A DNA stretch of 64,000 nt, taken from positions 1 to 64,000 of the forward strand of contig NZ_BSDY01000005.1 in NCBI RefSeq assembly GCF_027925155.1, read 5' to 3'. The DNA comes from Propionigenium maris DSM 9537. GTDB lineage: Bacteria > Fusobacteriota > Fusobacteriia > Fusobacteriales > Fusobacteriaceae. The notes under the pieces were generated by a model that was not told the DNA's origin, searched no databases, and worked only from the letters and a program-made list of their open reading frames with translations. Positions 52,457 to 61,695 of the stretch are shown here, piece after piece. Positions within the stretch are counted from its first letter, which is position 1. Every line of letters begins with the position of its first letter. The position numbers and the translations under genes are program-made.

Positions 52457-53656
52457 ATGAAGATACTGCATGTAATAGCACAAAAACCCCAGGATACAGG
52501 GAGCGGGGTATATGTAAAAAACCTCATCCAGCACCTTAAGGGATTCGACCAGGCTCTCATAGCTGGAATAGACGCGGAGGATGAGATTCATTCAGATATC
52601 CCCTTTTACCCTGTATTGTTCAGGAGGGGAGAGCTGGAGTTTCCAGTGGTAGGGATGTCCGACAGGATGCCCTATGAGAGCACAACCTATAGGGAGCTAA
52701 GGGGAGAAAGGCTGGAGGCGTGGAAGAGGGTCTATAGAAAAAAGCTCCTTGAGGTAAGGGAGGAGTTTAAACCGGATATCGTGGTGAGCCACCACCTCTA
52801 CCTCCTCACATCCATGGTGAGGGAGATCTTTTCAGATTCCAAGGTGATAGGGGTGTGTCATGCAACGGATCTTAGGCAGCTCCACTCCCACGATCTGGAA
52901 AGGGAGTATATAGGGGAGCAGATACCCAAAGTGGACAGGATTCTGGCTCTTCACAGGGAGCAGAGGAGAAGGATAGGCGAGGTCTTCTCCATAGATGAGA
53001 AGAGGATAGAGATTATGGGCCTCGGGTATGATAAAAACCTCTTTAACTTCCAGGGAAGCAAGGGGAAGGATATAGAGGTCTGGTATGTGGGAAAGATCTC
53101 CCGGGCCAAAGGAGTAGAGGAGCTTCTAGAGGCCTATGACAGACTTGGCTGCAGAGAGGGTGTGAAGCTCAAGCTGGCAGGAGGTATTGGTGGAGAAGAG
53201 GGAAGAGCGCTGGAGAAGAAAGCAAAAGAACTTGGAGAAGAGGTGGAGCTCCTTGGCCAGGTAGAGCAGAGGAAGCTGGCCAAGGGGCTAAGAAAGGGAC
53301 ATATCCTGGTTCTTCCCTCCTACTATGAGGGGTTTCCCATGGTGGTTGTGGAAGCCCTGGCATGTGGAATGGAGGTAGTGGTAAATGACCTTCCTGGTTT
53401 AAGGGAGGGCCTTGGAGAAGGGGTCCTTGACAGCGGAAGAGTACACTTCCTTCCTATGCCTGAACTGGAGGGGGTGGATAAGATCTCTCCTCTTCACAGG
53501 GAGAGATATGTGGAGGAGCTCAGAAAGAAGCTGGAGGAGGTCATAGAGGGAGAGAGGTCTCAGATCACCCCAACCCTTTCAGAGCTTAGCTGGGAGGGGG
53601 TTGGAGAAAGGTATCTGAACCTCATGAAGGAGCTCTGCAAAAAAAACTTTTCATAG
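52457..53656 (+). CDS. Glycosyltransferase family 4 protein
   Basis: The 399-residue GT-B fold protein starts MKILHVIAQKPQDTGSGVYV, a typical GT4 N-terminus. The C-terminal domain has VWYVGKISRAKGVEELLEAY and the donor-binding motif YYEGFPMVVVEALACGMEV near residue 289. It would transfer a sugar from a nucleotide donor to a lipid, sugar or protein. The acceptor is unknown and no other glycan genes are adjacent. Confidence 0.88.
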   Translation: MKILHVIAQKPQDTGSGVYVKNLIQHLKGFDQALIAGIDAEDEIHSDIPFYPVLFRRGELEFPVVGMSDRMPYESTTYRELRGERLEAWKRVYRKKLLEVREEFKPDIVVSHHLYLLTSMVREIFSDSKVIGVCHATDLRQLHSHDLEREYIGEQIPKVDRILALHREQRRRIGEVFSIDEKRIEIMGLGYDKNLFNFQGSKGKDIEVWYVGKISRAKGVEELLEAYDRLGCREGVKLKLAGGIGGEEGRALEKKAKELGEEVELLGQVEQRKLAKGLRKGHILVLPSYYEGFPMVVVEALACGMEVVVNDLPGLREGLGEGVLDSGRVHFLPMPELEGVDKISPLHRERYVEELRKKLEEVIEGERSQITPTLSELSWEGVGERYLNLMKELCKKNFS

Positions 53657-53676
53657 GAGCAAAAAAGGGGTACAAT
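53648..53676 (+). promoter_or_regulatory. Promoter of the PHP-gene leader
   Basis: TACAAT lies 17 bases after TTTTCA. The -35 is weak. A start near 53683 would give a leader of about 168 bases to the ATG at 53851. Confidence 0.5.
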
Positions 53677-53682
53677 AGGAGT

Positions 53683-53845
53683 AGAATTTAGACAAACGTC
53701 CCTGGATGAGGGAGTTGGAACCGACCTTCGGTGAAGGTAAAGTAGAGGCAGGGAAGAGTGTTTCCCAATGGTAAAACCCTAACCTTAATGAGGTCGTAGA
53801 AAGTGGGGGCTTTCTGTTGATTTAAAGAGATTTACTTAAGGGAGG
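53683..53845 (+). ncRNA. Structured leader RNA of unassigned class
   Basis: The 5' leader of the PHP gene is packed with complementary segments: TCCCTG pairing with CAGGGA, ACCGA-cct-TCGGT or ACCTTC-ggt-GAAGGT (mutually exclusive), GGGAA...TTCCC, ACCT...AGGT and AGAAAG-tggggg-CTTTCT. No open frame is seen and the final hairpin has no T-run. I compared it by eye with glycine, lysine, FMN, SAM, cobalamin, TPP, c-di-GMP, ydaO, ykkC and T-box patterns and found no match. It could be a riboswitch or a protein-binding leader. Confidence 0.5.
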
Positions 53846-53850
53846 GAAGA

Positions 53851-54525
53851 ATGTTACTGGATATGCACATGCACATATGGCCTACATCTAGAGATAGCCA
53901 TATGACACTGGAAGATGCAGTGGACCAGGCAAGAGAGCTTGGACTTGACGGGATCTGTGTAACAGATCATGACAACCTGGAGATCAGGGAGAGAGCTGCT
54001 GAATATAGCAGAAAAACAGGATACCCTATTTTTGTGGGGGTGGAGATACTTACATATCAGGGAGATGTTGTAGTCTTTGGTCTGGATGAGGTTCCAGAGG
54101 AGATGCTTCACGTAGGGGAACTCTTAGACCTTGTAGAAAAAAGAGGGGGAGCAGCTATAGTGGCCCACCCATTCAGAAGAAACAACAGAGGCCTGGGAGA
54201 GGGTATAAAGGATGTTTATGAGAGGCTTACAGGGGTAGAGGTATTAAATGGAAATACCCCCATAGAGCTAAATATAGAGGCGGACAACCTTACCAGAAGG
54301 TTGGAGGTTGGAAGGGTAGGAGCAAGTGATGCTCACTACAAACACGAAGTGGGAAGGTATGCCACTAAGTTTTCAAGGAAGATTTCAAGCGTGGAGGAGC
54401 TTATTTGTGAGCTGAGGGAAGGAAAGTTTCTTCCAGCAACCTATGATGAGGGGATTTATCACCTGAACGATGGAACTACCCTAAGGGCAAATAAGTTTGC
54501 AGGAATAATAAAGAAGGGTGCATAA
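53851..54525 (+). CDS. PHP-domain metal-dependent phosphoesterase
   Basis: The 224-residue protein has the PHP motifs: MLLDMHMHIWPTSRDSHMTLEDAVDQ, then LGLDGICVTDHDNL, VAHPFRR near residue 107 and VGASDAHYKHEVGRY near 157. These histidines and aspartates bind metals. Relatives include histidinol phosphatase-like and nucleotide phosphodiesterase (YciV-like) proteins. The substrate is unknown. It is preceded by a structured leader RNA and followed by a strong terminator, so it is a single-gene unit. Confidence 0.85.
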   Translation: MLLDMHMHIWPTSRDSHMTLEDAVDQARELGLDGICVTDHDNLEIRERAAEYSRKTGYPIFVGVEILTYQGDVVVFGLDEVPEEMLHVGELLDLVEKRGGAAIVAHPFRRNNRGLGEGIKDVYERLTGVEVLNGNTPIELNIEADNLTRRLEVGRVGASDAHYKHEVGRYATKFSRKISSVEELICELREGKFLPATYDEGIYHLNDGTTLRANKFAGIIKKGA

Positions 54526-54532
54526 AAAAGAT

Positions 54533-54567
54533 AGGAGAAGCCAGTGGATGGTCTTCTCCTTTTTTTA
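54533..54567 (+). terminator. Terminator after the PHP gene
   Basis: AGGAGAAG...CTTCTCCT forms an 8-bp stem followed by a T-run. Confidence 0.88.
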
Positions 54568-54781
54568 TCCAGTCTAAGCTCCCGTCTAGGAAAGATATAA
54601 TACAGAAGAATGAATAGTTACTTAACAACCCACCTGGAGGTTTTTTACCTTTAATCTTATTCAGAGGTTCTCCTTTAATAGATTATGGTTTCAGCGTTCA
54701 TCTCATGAAGGAGTGATAAGAATTTTGGAGTTGAGGTTATTCCGTAGATTATAGAGGAGACAAAAAATCTACCCTTTTTCA
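54568..54781. other. Intergenic stretch before pepT
   Basis: About 210 bases with no convincing open frame, RNA motif or long repeat. It is followed by the pepT promoter. Confidence 0.55.
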
Positions 54782-54810
54782 TTGCACAATACCATAAAAA
54801 TAGGTATAAT
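54782..54810 (+). promoter_or_regulatory. Sigma70-type promoter of pepT
   Basis: TTGCAC and TATAAT are separated by 17 bases, about 85 bases before the start codon. Confidence 0.8.
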
Positions 54811-54896
54811 ACAGCTAATGTTCAAAAAGTTTTGTTTGGATACAAGATAAACTTTAAAAATTTAACGAAATTTACTAGAAAAAGCGGAGGTATCAG

Positions 54897-56117
54897 ATGT
54901 TGGTAGAAAGATTCTTAAAGTATGTAAAGATAGACACTCAGTCTAATGAGGAGAGCACTACTTGTCCAAGTACGGAGAAGCAATTTGACCTGGCAAAGGT
55001 AATAATAGAGGATCTAAAGGAGATAGGAATGTCGGATGTATCCATGGATGAAAATGGTTATATTATGGCAACCCTTCCTTCAAATGTAGATAAGGAGGTT
55101 CCTACAGTTGGATTCATAGCTCACATGGATACTGCTCCAGACTACTCTGGAAAGGATGTAAAGCCTAGAATAGTTGAGAACTACGACGGAGGAGAGATAG
55201 TATTAAATGAAGCAGACAATACAGTTATGTCTCCAGTGGATTTCCCTGAGCTTCCAAACTACAAGGGGCAGGACCTTATAGTAACAGACGGAACAACTCT
55301 TCTTGGAGCAGATAATAAGGCAGGAATAGCTGAGATACTTGAAGCAATGGACTACCTTGTAAAGCACCCAGAGATAAAGCACGGAGAGATAAAGGTAGGA
55401 TTTACTCCAGACGAGGAGATCGGTAGAGGAGCTAACTTATTTAATGTAGAGAAGTTTGGAGCTAAGTATGCTTATACAATAGATGGGGGAGAGATTGGTG
55501 AGCTTGAGTATGAAAACTTCAATGCTGCAACTGCAACTATAAAGATAAACGGTAGAAACATCCATCCTGGAACTGCAAAGAACAAGATGGTTAATTCTGC
55601 GTTAATAGGTATGGAGTTAAATGCTATGCTTCCATCGGATCAGAGACCTGAGCACACTGAAAAGTATGAGGGATTCTTCCTTCTTATCAACATGTCTGGA
55701 ACAGTTGAAAATACAAGTATGACATATATCATAAGAGACCACGACAAGGAAAAGTTTGCTGTTAAAAAGGAACTTATGGGAGATGTTGCTGAATACCTGA
55801 ACAAGAAGTATGGAGCAGGATGTGTGGAGCTAGAGATCAAGGACTCATACTTTAATATGAGAGAGAAGATAGAGCCTGTAATGGAGGTTGTGGAGATAGC
55901 TAAGAAGTCTATGGAGGAAGCTGGAGTGACTCCTATAATAAAGCCAATCAGAGGTGGAACAGATGGAGCTAGACTTTCCTACATGGGACTACCTTGTCCA
56001 AATATCTTTACGGGAGGACATAACTTCCACGGAAAGTTCGAATATATCCCAGTTCAGTCTATGAAAAAATCAGTAGAAGTAATAGTTAAAGTAGTAGAAA
56101 ATTATACAAAGATATAA
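54897..56117 (+). CDS. pepT: Peptidase T (tripeptide aminopeptidase)
   Basis: PepT removes the N-terminal residue of tripeptides. The 406-residue M20 metallopeptidase has [18 protein letters not shown] near residue 74, [15 protein letters not shown] near 138, [15 protein letters not shown] near 170 and [19 protein letters not shown] near 350. These hold the two-zinc ligands and the catalytic Glu. The start follows GGAGG by 6 bases. It is next to abgT, so peptide and peptide-like uptake may be linked. Confidence 0.97.
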   Translation: MLVERFLKYVKIDTQSNEESTTCPSTEKQFDLAKVIIEDLKEIGMSDVSMDENGYIMATLPSNVDKEVPTVGFIAHMDTAPDYSGKDVKPRIVENYDGGEIVLNEADNTVMSPVDFPELPNYKGQDLIVTDGTTLLGADNKAGIAEILEAMDYLVKHPEIKHGEIKVGFTPDEEIGRGANLFNVEKFGAKYAYTIDGGEIGELEYENFNAATATIKINGRNIHPGTAKNKMVNSALIGMELNAMLPSDQRPEHTEKYEGFFLLINMSGTVENTSMTYIIRDHDKEKFAVKKELMGDVAEYLNKKYGAGCVELEIKDSYFNMREKIEPVMEVVEIAKKSMEEAGVTPIIKPIRGGTDGARLSYMGLPCPNIFTGGHNFHGKFEYIPVQSMKKSVEVIVKVVENYTKI

Positions 56118-56140
56118 TAGAAAAAACTAATATATCACCG

Positions 56141-56174
56141 AAGAACCATTCATTATATGAATGGTTCTTTTTTT
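56141..56174 (+). terminator. Terminator after pepT
   Basis: AAGAACCATTCAT-tat-ATGAATGGTTCTT is a 13-bp perfect hairpin followed by a T-run. Confidence 0.93.
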
Positions 56175-56291
56175 AATCAAACTTTAATATTTGGTAGAAT
56201 AGAAGGGTTTAAAAAGATACGCACATTCATTTTATTCATTTTAAGCCTAATTATACTTGTGAAACAGGGATAAAAAGAACAAAAAGCTCTC

Positions 56292-56321
56292 TTGACGTTC
56301 TTTTCAATTTTGTGATAATAT
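56292..56321 (+). promoter_or_regulatory. Sigma70-like promoter of abgT
   Basis: TTGACG and TAATAT are separated by 18 bases. The leader to the start codon is about 93 bases. Confidence 0.7.
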
Positions 56322-56420
56322 TACAAACATATAAGACGAATAAAAAACAGTAGTCGAAATCTATTATATGAAATTATGGTCATTCATATATTTTGTATAT
56401 AGAAAGTTAAGGAGGGAAAG

Positions 56421-58034
56421 ATGAATACTAGCACGAGTGTAAAAACGGGAGAGAAGAAAGGAGCTTTTGATAAGTTTCTTACTTTTGTAGAAGTAGCTGG
56501 AAATAAGCTGCCTCACCCTGTAGCAATGTTTTTTGGATTCTTTGTGGGGACATTAATTCTATCGGCAATTCTATCGGCAATGGGTGTAGGGGTAACCTAC
56601 CAGAGAATATCAGGGGGAGAGGTAACTCATGTAACTACTGGAGTAGTTAACCTATTAACAGCAGAAGGACTTAGAGGAGTATTTACTTCTGGAGTAAAGA
56701 ACTTTACAGGCCACGCAGCTCTTGGTTCTATCATCGTAGCAATGTTAGGAGTAGGTCTTGCAGAGGGATCTGGACTTATCAATGCAGTAATTAAGAAGGT
56801 TGTTCTTTCAACACCTAAGAATATGGTATCAGCAATAGTTGTATTTGCAGGAGTTATGTCAAATATCGCTTCAGATGCAGGATATGTTGTACTTATTCCT
56901 CTTGGAGCAGTAATATTTGCTTCATTTGGAAGACACCCTCTTGCAGGTCTGGCAGCAGCCTTTGCAGGAGTATCTGGAGGATTCTCAGCAAACCTTCTTG
57001 TTGGTACTACAGATCCGCTACTTGGAGGAATCACTACTCAAGCAGCCCAGATCGTATTACCTGGATATTCAGTAACACCAACAGCGAACTTCTTCTTCAT
57101 GGTAGTTTCTACAGTTCTTGTAACAGTTGTAGGAGCTTTCATCACAGATAAGGTTGTAGAGCCAAGACTTGGAAAGTATGAGGGACCTAGCCTAGACATG
57201 GATTCTGGTTCTGAGCTTACAGACCTTGAAAAGAAGGGAATGAGATTTGCAGGTGTGGCATTTGTTGGATTTATAGCCCTAGTAGCTCTAATGACTGTAC
57301 CTGAGTCTGGACTACTAAGATGGACACCAGCAGAGATTGCAGCTTTCGTAGAAGCTAACGGAAGAAAACCTGAAACTATGGAGATACTAAGACCATTCTT
57401 CAGTGAGTCTATCGTATACATCCTAATGCTGTTCTTCTTTGTGCCAGGTCTAGCATTTGGTATCGGAGCAAAGACTATCAAGTCTCACAGAGATGTAATT
57501 ACTTCACTGACTAAGGCAATGTCATCTTGTGGAGCTATCCTTGTAATCATCTTCGTATCTGCACAGTTCGTATATGTATTTGGAAAGTCAAACATCGGAA
57601 TTGTAATCGCAGTAAAACTTGCAGACGGAATGCAGGCTATGGGAATCAGTGGAATTGCAGCAGCAGTAGGACTTATCTTCCTGACAGCTTTTGTAAACCT
57701 GTTTATCGGAGGAGCATCATCTAAGTGGCTAATGCTTTCACCAGTATTCGTACCAATGTTTGTACAGCTAGGACTTAGCCCAGAGCTAACTCAGCTGGCA
57801 TATAGAATCGGTGACTCAACAACAAACATTATTTCACCACTAATGTCATACTTCCCAATCGTAGTAGCTTTCGCAGCAAAGTACTCTAAGAAGGGTGAGG
57901 ACATGGGTATAGGAACAATCATCGCAATGATGCTTCCATACTCTATCATCTTCCTACTATCTTGGACTGTACTATTCGTAGTATGGGTATTTGCAGGACT
58001 ACCAATCGGACCAGGAGTATCACTATTCATGTAA
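56421..58034 (+). CDS. abgT: AbgT-family transporter
   Basis: The 537-residue membrane protein of the AbgT family imports p-aminobenzoyl-glutamate or exports antimetabolites such as sulfonamides, depending on the member. It has about 12 hydrophobic segments, beginning FVEVAGNKLPHPVAMFFGFFVG. Family markers include GHAALGSIIVAMLGVGLAEGSG, FSANLLVGTTDPLLGGIT and FINLFIGGASSKWLMLSPVF-like stretches near residue 425. It follows pepT with its own promoter. The substrate is inferred from the family only. Confidence 0.93.
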   Translation: MNTSTSVKTGEKKGAFDKFLTFVEVAGNKLPHPVAMFFGFFVGTLILSAILSAMGVGVTYQRISGGEVTHVTTGVVNLLTAEGLRGVFTSGVKNFTGHAALGSIIVAMLGVGLAEGSGLINAVIKKVVLSTPKNMVSAIVVFAGVMSNIASDAGYVVLIPLGAVIFASFGRHPLAGLAAAFAGVSGGFSANLLVGTTDPLLGGITTQAAQIVLPGYSVTPTANFFFMVVSTVLVTVVGAFITDKVVEPRLGKYEGPSLDMDSGSELTDLEKKGMRFAGVAFVGFIALVALMTVPESGLLRWTPAEIAAFVEANGRKPETMEILRPFFSESIVYILMLFFFVPGLAFGIGAKTIKSHRDVITSLTKAMSSCGAILVIIFVSAQFVYVFGKSNIGIVIAVKLADGMQAMGISGIAAAVGLIFLTAFVNLFIGGASSKWLMLSPVFVPMFVQLGLSPELTQLAYRIGDSTTNIISPLMSYFPIVVAFAAKYSKKGEDMGIGTIIAMMLPYSIIFLLSWTVLFVVWVFAGLPIGPGVSLFM

Positions 58035-58040
58035 TAAAAA

Positions 58041-58066
58041 GAGAGGGCTTAGATGCCCTCTTTTTT
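58041..58066. terminator. Bidirectional terminator after abgT
   Basis: GAGGGC-ttagat-GCCCTC has T-runs on both strands (TTTTTT on plus, TCTTTTTATT on minus). It also ends the minus-strand element and gene to its right. Confidence 0.9.
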
Positions 58067-58149
58067 ATTATAAAGGAAAGTTTAAAAATCATAAAACACT
58101 TATGTGAAGCTATTAGTACTTCAACTGATTATCATGATGCAAGGTCACG
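58067..58149 (-). repeat. Repeated 3' element, family B copy 2
   Basis: This stretch is similar to 42838-42921 along about 83 bases. It overlaps the last 12 codons of the 58.1-58.7 kb gene and runs into a bidirectional terminator on the minus strand. A short stem GAAG...CTTC is preserved in form. The function is unknown. Confidence 0.6.
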
Positions 58150-58691
58150 TTTCTTTTTAAATTTCTGGGGCAAAGTTCCTGAAACTCATAGAAGATCTCG
58201 CTGAGGAGATAGGTGTTTATAAGGGAAAGGGCAAAGGATACCTCATATCCCCCTGGGAGGAAGAGGAAGATGGAGCTCACTCCCATGGCAAAACCATAGA
58301 TGGACAAGCCCTTTACCTTGGAGCTTCTAATTGTTATGAGCTTATAGGCATAGAGGAGCTGTATAAGAGCCATTCCCCTTCTGAAAAGATCATTGGTGAG
58401 TAGAAGGGAGGTATCCGGGTAGATAAGATATACTATGGAGATAAAAAACTTAATGGCAATAAGGGTGTAGAAAAGCCAGTTTAAAGAACTAAGATCAAGC
58501 TTGGTAGCAAGAGCTTCCTTGAGTTCCCAGAGGATAGTTACAGCCACAAGGGTTGTGGTAACAGTAAATAACTTTAAGAGATAGGTATTGTCTCTGGGGA
58601 GGATAATAGATGTAAATGTAAGGATTATATAGAGGTAGCACATAGCAGAGGGGGAAGTGAATTTCCCATAGATATTTTTCATAGTAATCAC
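58113..58691 (-). CDS. Membrane protein of unknown function
   Basis: The 192-residue protein has about six hydrophobic segments, from SPSAMCYLYIILTFTSIIL to SIYGFAMGVSSIFLFLPGG. No family is recognised. The last codons (RNVTLHHDNQLKY) lie within the repeated element shared with 42.8 kb, so the C-terminal tail may have been acquired with it. It has a ribosome site and a long AT-rich upstream region with the gene on the minus strand. Confidence 0.6.
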   Translation of the reverse strand: MITMKNIYGKFTSPSAMCYLYIILTFTSIILPRDNTYLLKLFTVTTTLVAVTILWELKEALATKLDLSSLNWLFYTLIAIKFFISIVYLIYPDTSLLLTNDLFRRGMALIQLLYAYKLITIRSSKVKGLSIYGFAMGVSSIFLFLPGGYEVSFALSLINTYLLSEIFYEFQELCPRNLKRNVTLHHDNQLKY

Positions 58692-58841
58692 CTCGGAACT
58701 TTTATTTTATATATACCCCTACTCCCATCATTTCTTTTATTGGAAATAAAAAGTAGTGTGATGCTGCACTTTGCTAAACAATGAGAACCATTATTATTTC
58801 ATATAATTTTCTATAAATTTTATACATTTCTCAACAATAAA

Positions 58842-58869
58842 AAATGACCGAAGTAATCTTCGGTCATTT
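58842..58869 (-). terminator. Terminator after the TPR gene
   Basis: On the minus strand AAATGACCGAAG-atta-CTTCGGTCATTT is followed by TTTTATTG, close to the stop codon of the gene at 58876. Confidence 0.92.
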
Positions 58870-58875
58870 AAAGTT

Positions 58876-60066
58876 TTACATAGAGTTTAAAAGTCCCTCT
58901 TTAAGAGTTTTAAGGTCTCCCAGGATCTCCTTAAGAGCTTCCTTGTCCTCTATAACAAATCTAAAGTACTGGTTAAGAGTAGTAACAAGCTTATTAAGCT
59001 TAGACTTTGTAACTCCTCCCTTATAGATGTTAAGGACTTCTTCTAAAACTCCTTCCTTGGATGAAAGGACACCTTCAAAGAGCTTGATGTTGTCTATGTG
59101 CTCCCTTACAGTAGTTTCCTTTAGTTTCTTCTCCTCAAGGTGTCCCTTGAAGGCATCAAGTGGACAGGTATCAAGGTCAGCTACTCCTTCCTTCTCAACA
59201 GCTGAAGTAGCTGTTGGAGCCTCTCCAAGGGTGATATTTTCCTTTAGGAAATCGATGGAACCTGGATATGAATCCCAGTACTCCTTAAAGTTTTCCCAGT
59301 AGAAGAGTGACTTGTTCTGAATAACACTGATAGGAATATAGTTATGAGCAGAACTGTCATCTAGGATATTTCCCTCTCCGTCAAGAAGGTTTCTGAATAC
59401 AGAGATACTTTCCTCGTTTAAACTACCAGTAAGTTCTGCAGCTCTCTCAAGGTCTCCCTTGATGTATTGGCAAAGAATCTCATTGAAGATCATAGCAGAG
59501 TTCTTGCTGTGATCGTAGTCTTTAGAGATCTCGATGATCTCATCGTACTTCTTCAGATCAAAAAGAGTATCCACAAGGATCTCCTTAACATCCTGGTCGT
59601 CGCTAGGATTTAATCTGATGATCGTCTTAAAGATCTCCTCAGCCTTTTTAAGAGAAGAGGTAGCAAGAGCTCTTACTCCAAGGTTATAGAGGAATCTTAG
59701 GAAGTCTCTATTTGATCCATACTTCCATGGGATAGAGTCCTCCTTGGATACTGCATTTAAGATGGTCTTAGCTTCTCTCTCTCCATTTGTGAAGAGCTTT
59801 GCCACCTTTGAGTGGTCGTTGTTTCCCTGAGCAATATCTATAAGAAGGTTATATGAAGCAAAGTGTCCCTTAAGAGATTTAATTACATCATTTAAGCCCT
59901 TCTCAGCTACTACAGGATAATCGTTTTCTAGGTTTTCCACAGCTTCATAGTGCTTTTGTATAAATTTATCGGCACTTTCTGGGAAAACAATAAGATATTC
60001 CTTGTCCGCAACTTTTTCTAGATTTGGAGTTACGAACAGATTTCTTCTTTTAAGTTTTCTTACCAA
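58876..60066 (-). CDS. TPR/ST7-like helical protein, unknown function
   Basis: The 396-residue protein has no signal peptide. Residues about 95-200 (IPWKYGSNRDFLRFLYNLGV, ALATSSLKKAEEIFKTIIRL, NPSDDQDVKEILVDTLFDLK) resemble the tetratricopeptide-like ST7 domain found in scattered bacterial and eukaryotic proteins. The C-terminal part (FKGHLEEKKLKETTVREHID) recalls the SAM-like helical N-terminal domain of tyrosine recombinases, but no catalytic domain follows. It is probably a cytosolic scaffold or chaperone-like protein; the role is unknown. Confidence 0.6.
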   Translation of the reverse strand: MVRKLKRRNLFVTPNLEKVADKEYLIVFPESADKFIQKHYEAVENLENDYPVVAEKGLNDVIKSLKGHFASYNLLIDIAQGNNDHSKVAKLFTNGEREAKTILNAVSKEDSIPWKYGSNRDFLRFLYNLGVRALATSSLKKAEEIFKTIIRLNPSDDQDVKEILVDTLFDLKKYDEIIEISKDYDHSKNSAMIFNEILCQYIKGDLERAAELTGSLNEESISVFRNLLDGEGNILDDSSAHNYIPISVIQNKSLFYWENFKEYWDSYPGSIDFLKENITLGEAPTATSAVEKEGVADLDTCPLDAFKGHLEEKKLKETTVREHIDNIKLFEGVLSSKEGVLEEVLNIYKGGVTKSKLNKLVTTLNQYFRFVIEDKEALKEILGDLKTLKEGLLNSM

Positions 60067-60141
60067 AAAAATCGCTCCCTTTTATCTAAAATTACCTCAC
60101 ATTGTATCATAAGTCTAAGAGTTTTACAAGCCAGGGAACCC

Positions 60142-60170
60142 TTGCAAGGTAGGGGTAAATAATGTATAAT
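60142..60170 (+). promoter_or_regulatory. Sigma70-type promoter of trkH-trkA
   Basis: TTGCAA and TATAAT are separated by 17 bases. The leader to trkH is about 125 bases with one CAGCT/AGCTG stem; no ydaO-type aptamer was seen in it. Confidence 0.8.
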
Positions 60171-60302
60171 AAGTCAGTATTATCTCCTGTTTTATGGAGA
60201 GGATAAAAAGATATTTATTTTGAAGTGCAGCTGGTGTTTAAGATAAATTAGGCATTAGCTGTAAATTGTTTTTAGAGACAAAAAAAGGTGGGATGTAGCA
60301 AT

Positions 60303-61640
60303 ATGGAAATACTCAATATAAAAAAGATGCCTCCGTCAAGGATACTGTTACTATTTTTCCTGGTAGCAATATTCATAGGTAGTTTTCTTCTTATGCTGCC
60401 AGGGGCAACTACAGCAGGAAATGAGATCAGTTATCTGACCTCACTCTTTACAATAACATCGGCTATAGCTGTAACAGGACTTACTGTGGTGGATGTAAGC
60501 AAGGTCTTTACTCCTATGGGGAAGAGCATTATCCTTATATTTATACAGCTTGGAGGGCTGGGGATAATGTCATTTTCATCCCTTGTGTTTCTTCTTATAG
60601 GTAAGAGGATTACCTACCACGAGAGAAAGATACTGAAGGAGGACCTCAACGCAGAAAGTACTGGAGAGGTAACGGACCTTATAAAAAGAATTATAATGAT
60701 GGTATTTACAATTGAATTCATAGGGGCAATTTTTTTAACCCTTGGATTTTTAAGAAGGATGCCCCTTAAAAGAGCTGTTATCTACGGGGTGTTTCACTCG
60801 GTATCAGCTTTCTGTAATGCAGGGTTTTCACTCTTTTCAGACAGCCTTGAGGGATATTCTCAAAATGTCATTATAAATATGTCGGTGGCCTTCCTTATTA
60901 TATTGGGAGGAATAGGTTTTGCAGTTATAAACTCAAGCATCATGTATATCACTACCAGCAAGAAGAGGTTTAACCTCACGTCTAAGATGGCACTGTTTAT
61001 ATCTATAATCCTTACCCTGGTAGGGATGGGGCTCTTTCTTCTGTTGGAGTACAGGAACCCCAAGACCATAGGAGAGATGAACCTCTTCTATAAGATAATA
61101 GCTTCATTCTTTCAGAGTGTTACTACCCGTACTGCAGGATTTAACTCGGTACCCATGGGTGATCTTACCCCGGGAACTATATTTCTCTTCTGTATCCTTA
61201 TGTTTATAGGAGCATCACCTGGATCTACAGGTGGAGGAATAAAGACCACTACCTTTGGAGTAATAGCCTTCTATGTAGTGGGAATAGTAAGGGGAAGAGA
61301 GGATATAGAGGTATCTAACAGGAGACTTTCATGGGAGATACTGAACAGAGCTCTGGCTATCCTTGTAATATCAGTGGCCTATGTGAGTACTATAATACTT
61401 CTGATGCTCGTATTTGATGACCTGGGATTTGCAGAGACGATATTTGAGGTGGTCTCTGCCTTTGGAACAGTGGGTCTTTCTATGGGGGTTACCCCAGAGA
61501 TGAATCAGTTTTCAAAGGTGCTTATAACTATAACAATGCTCATAGGAAGACTGGGACCTCTGACATTCGCCCTGGCTCTGGGAGAGCAGAAGCAGAGGCA
61601 TGCAAGAAGATATCCTAAGGAAAATATCCTGATCGGATAG
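60303..61640 (+). CDS. trkH: Trk/Ktr potassium uptake channel subunit
   Basis: The protein has about 445 residues from ATG 60303; a GTG at 60288 is in frame. It has the four pore repeats of the TrkH/KtrB family, with selectivity-filter-like segments TSAIAVTGLTVVDVSK near 60, GVFHSVSAFCNAGFSLFSDS near 165, SVTTRTAGFNSVPMGDL near 275 and VSAFGTVGLSMGVTPEM near 395. The hydrophobic helices between fit the fold. It moves potassium inward with the regulator encoded next. Confidence 0.95.
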   Translation: MEILNIKKMPPSRILLLFFLVAIFIGSFLLMLPGATTAGNEISYLTSLFTITSAIAVTGLTVVDVSKVFTPMGKSIILIFIQLGGLGIMSFSSLVFLLIGKRITYHERKILKEDLNAESTGEVTDLIKRIIMMVFTIEFIGAIFLTLGFLRRMPLKRAVIYGVFHSVSAFCNAGFSLFSDSLEGYSQNVIINMSVAFLIILGGIGFAVINSSIMYITTSKKRFNLTSKMALFISIILTLVGMGLFLLLEYRNPKTIGEMNLFYKIIASFFQSVTTRTAGFNSVPMGDLTPGTIFLFCILMFIGASPGSTGGGIKTTTFGVIAFYVVGIVRGREDIEVSNRRLSWEILNRALAILVISVAYVSTIILLMLVFDDLGFAETIFEVVSAFGTVGLSMGVTPEMNQFSKVLITITMLIGRLGPLTFALALGEQKQRHARRYPKENILIG

Positions 61641-61695
61641 AAGTTAAAGATAGACATAAAAATTTAGATGATAAAGCTTGAAAGGGAGAAAGAAG

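Noticed and set aside
53683..53845. c-di-AMP (ydaO), glycine or T-box identity of the PHP leader
   Set aside because: Only short, scattered similarities such as TGGAACCG or CTAACC; the conserved cores are missing.
60171..60302. ydaO-type c-di-AMP riboswitch in front of trkH
   Set aside because: A potassium gene is a common target, but no aptamer core was visible in the 125-base leader.
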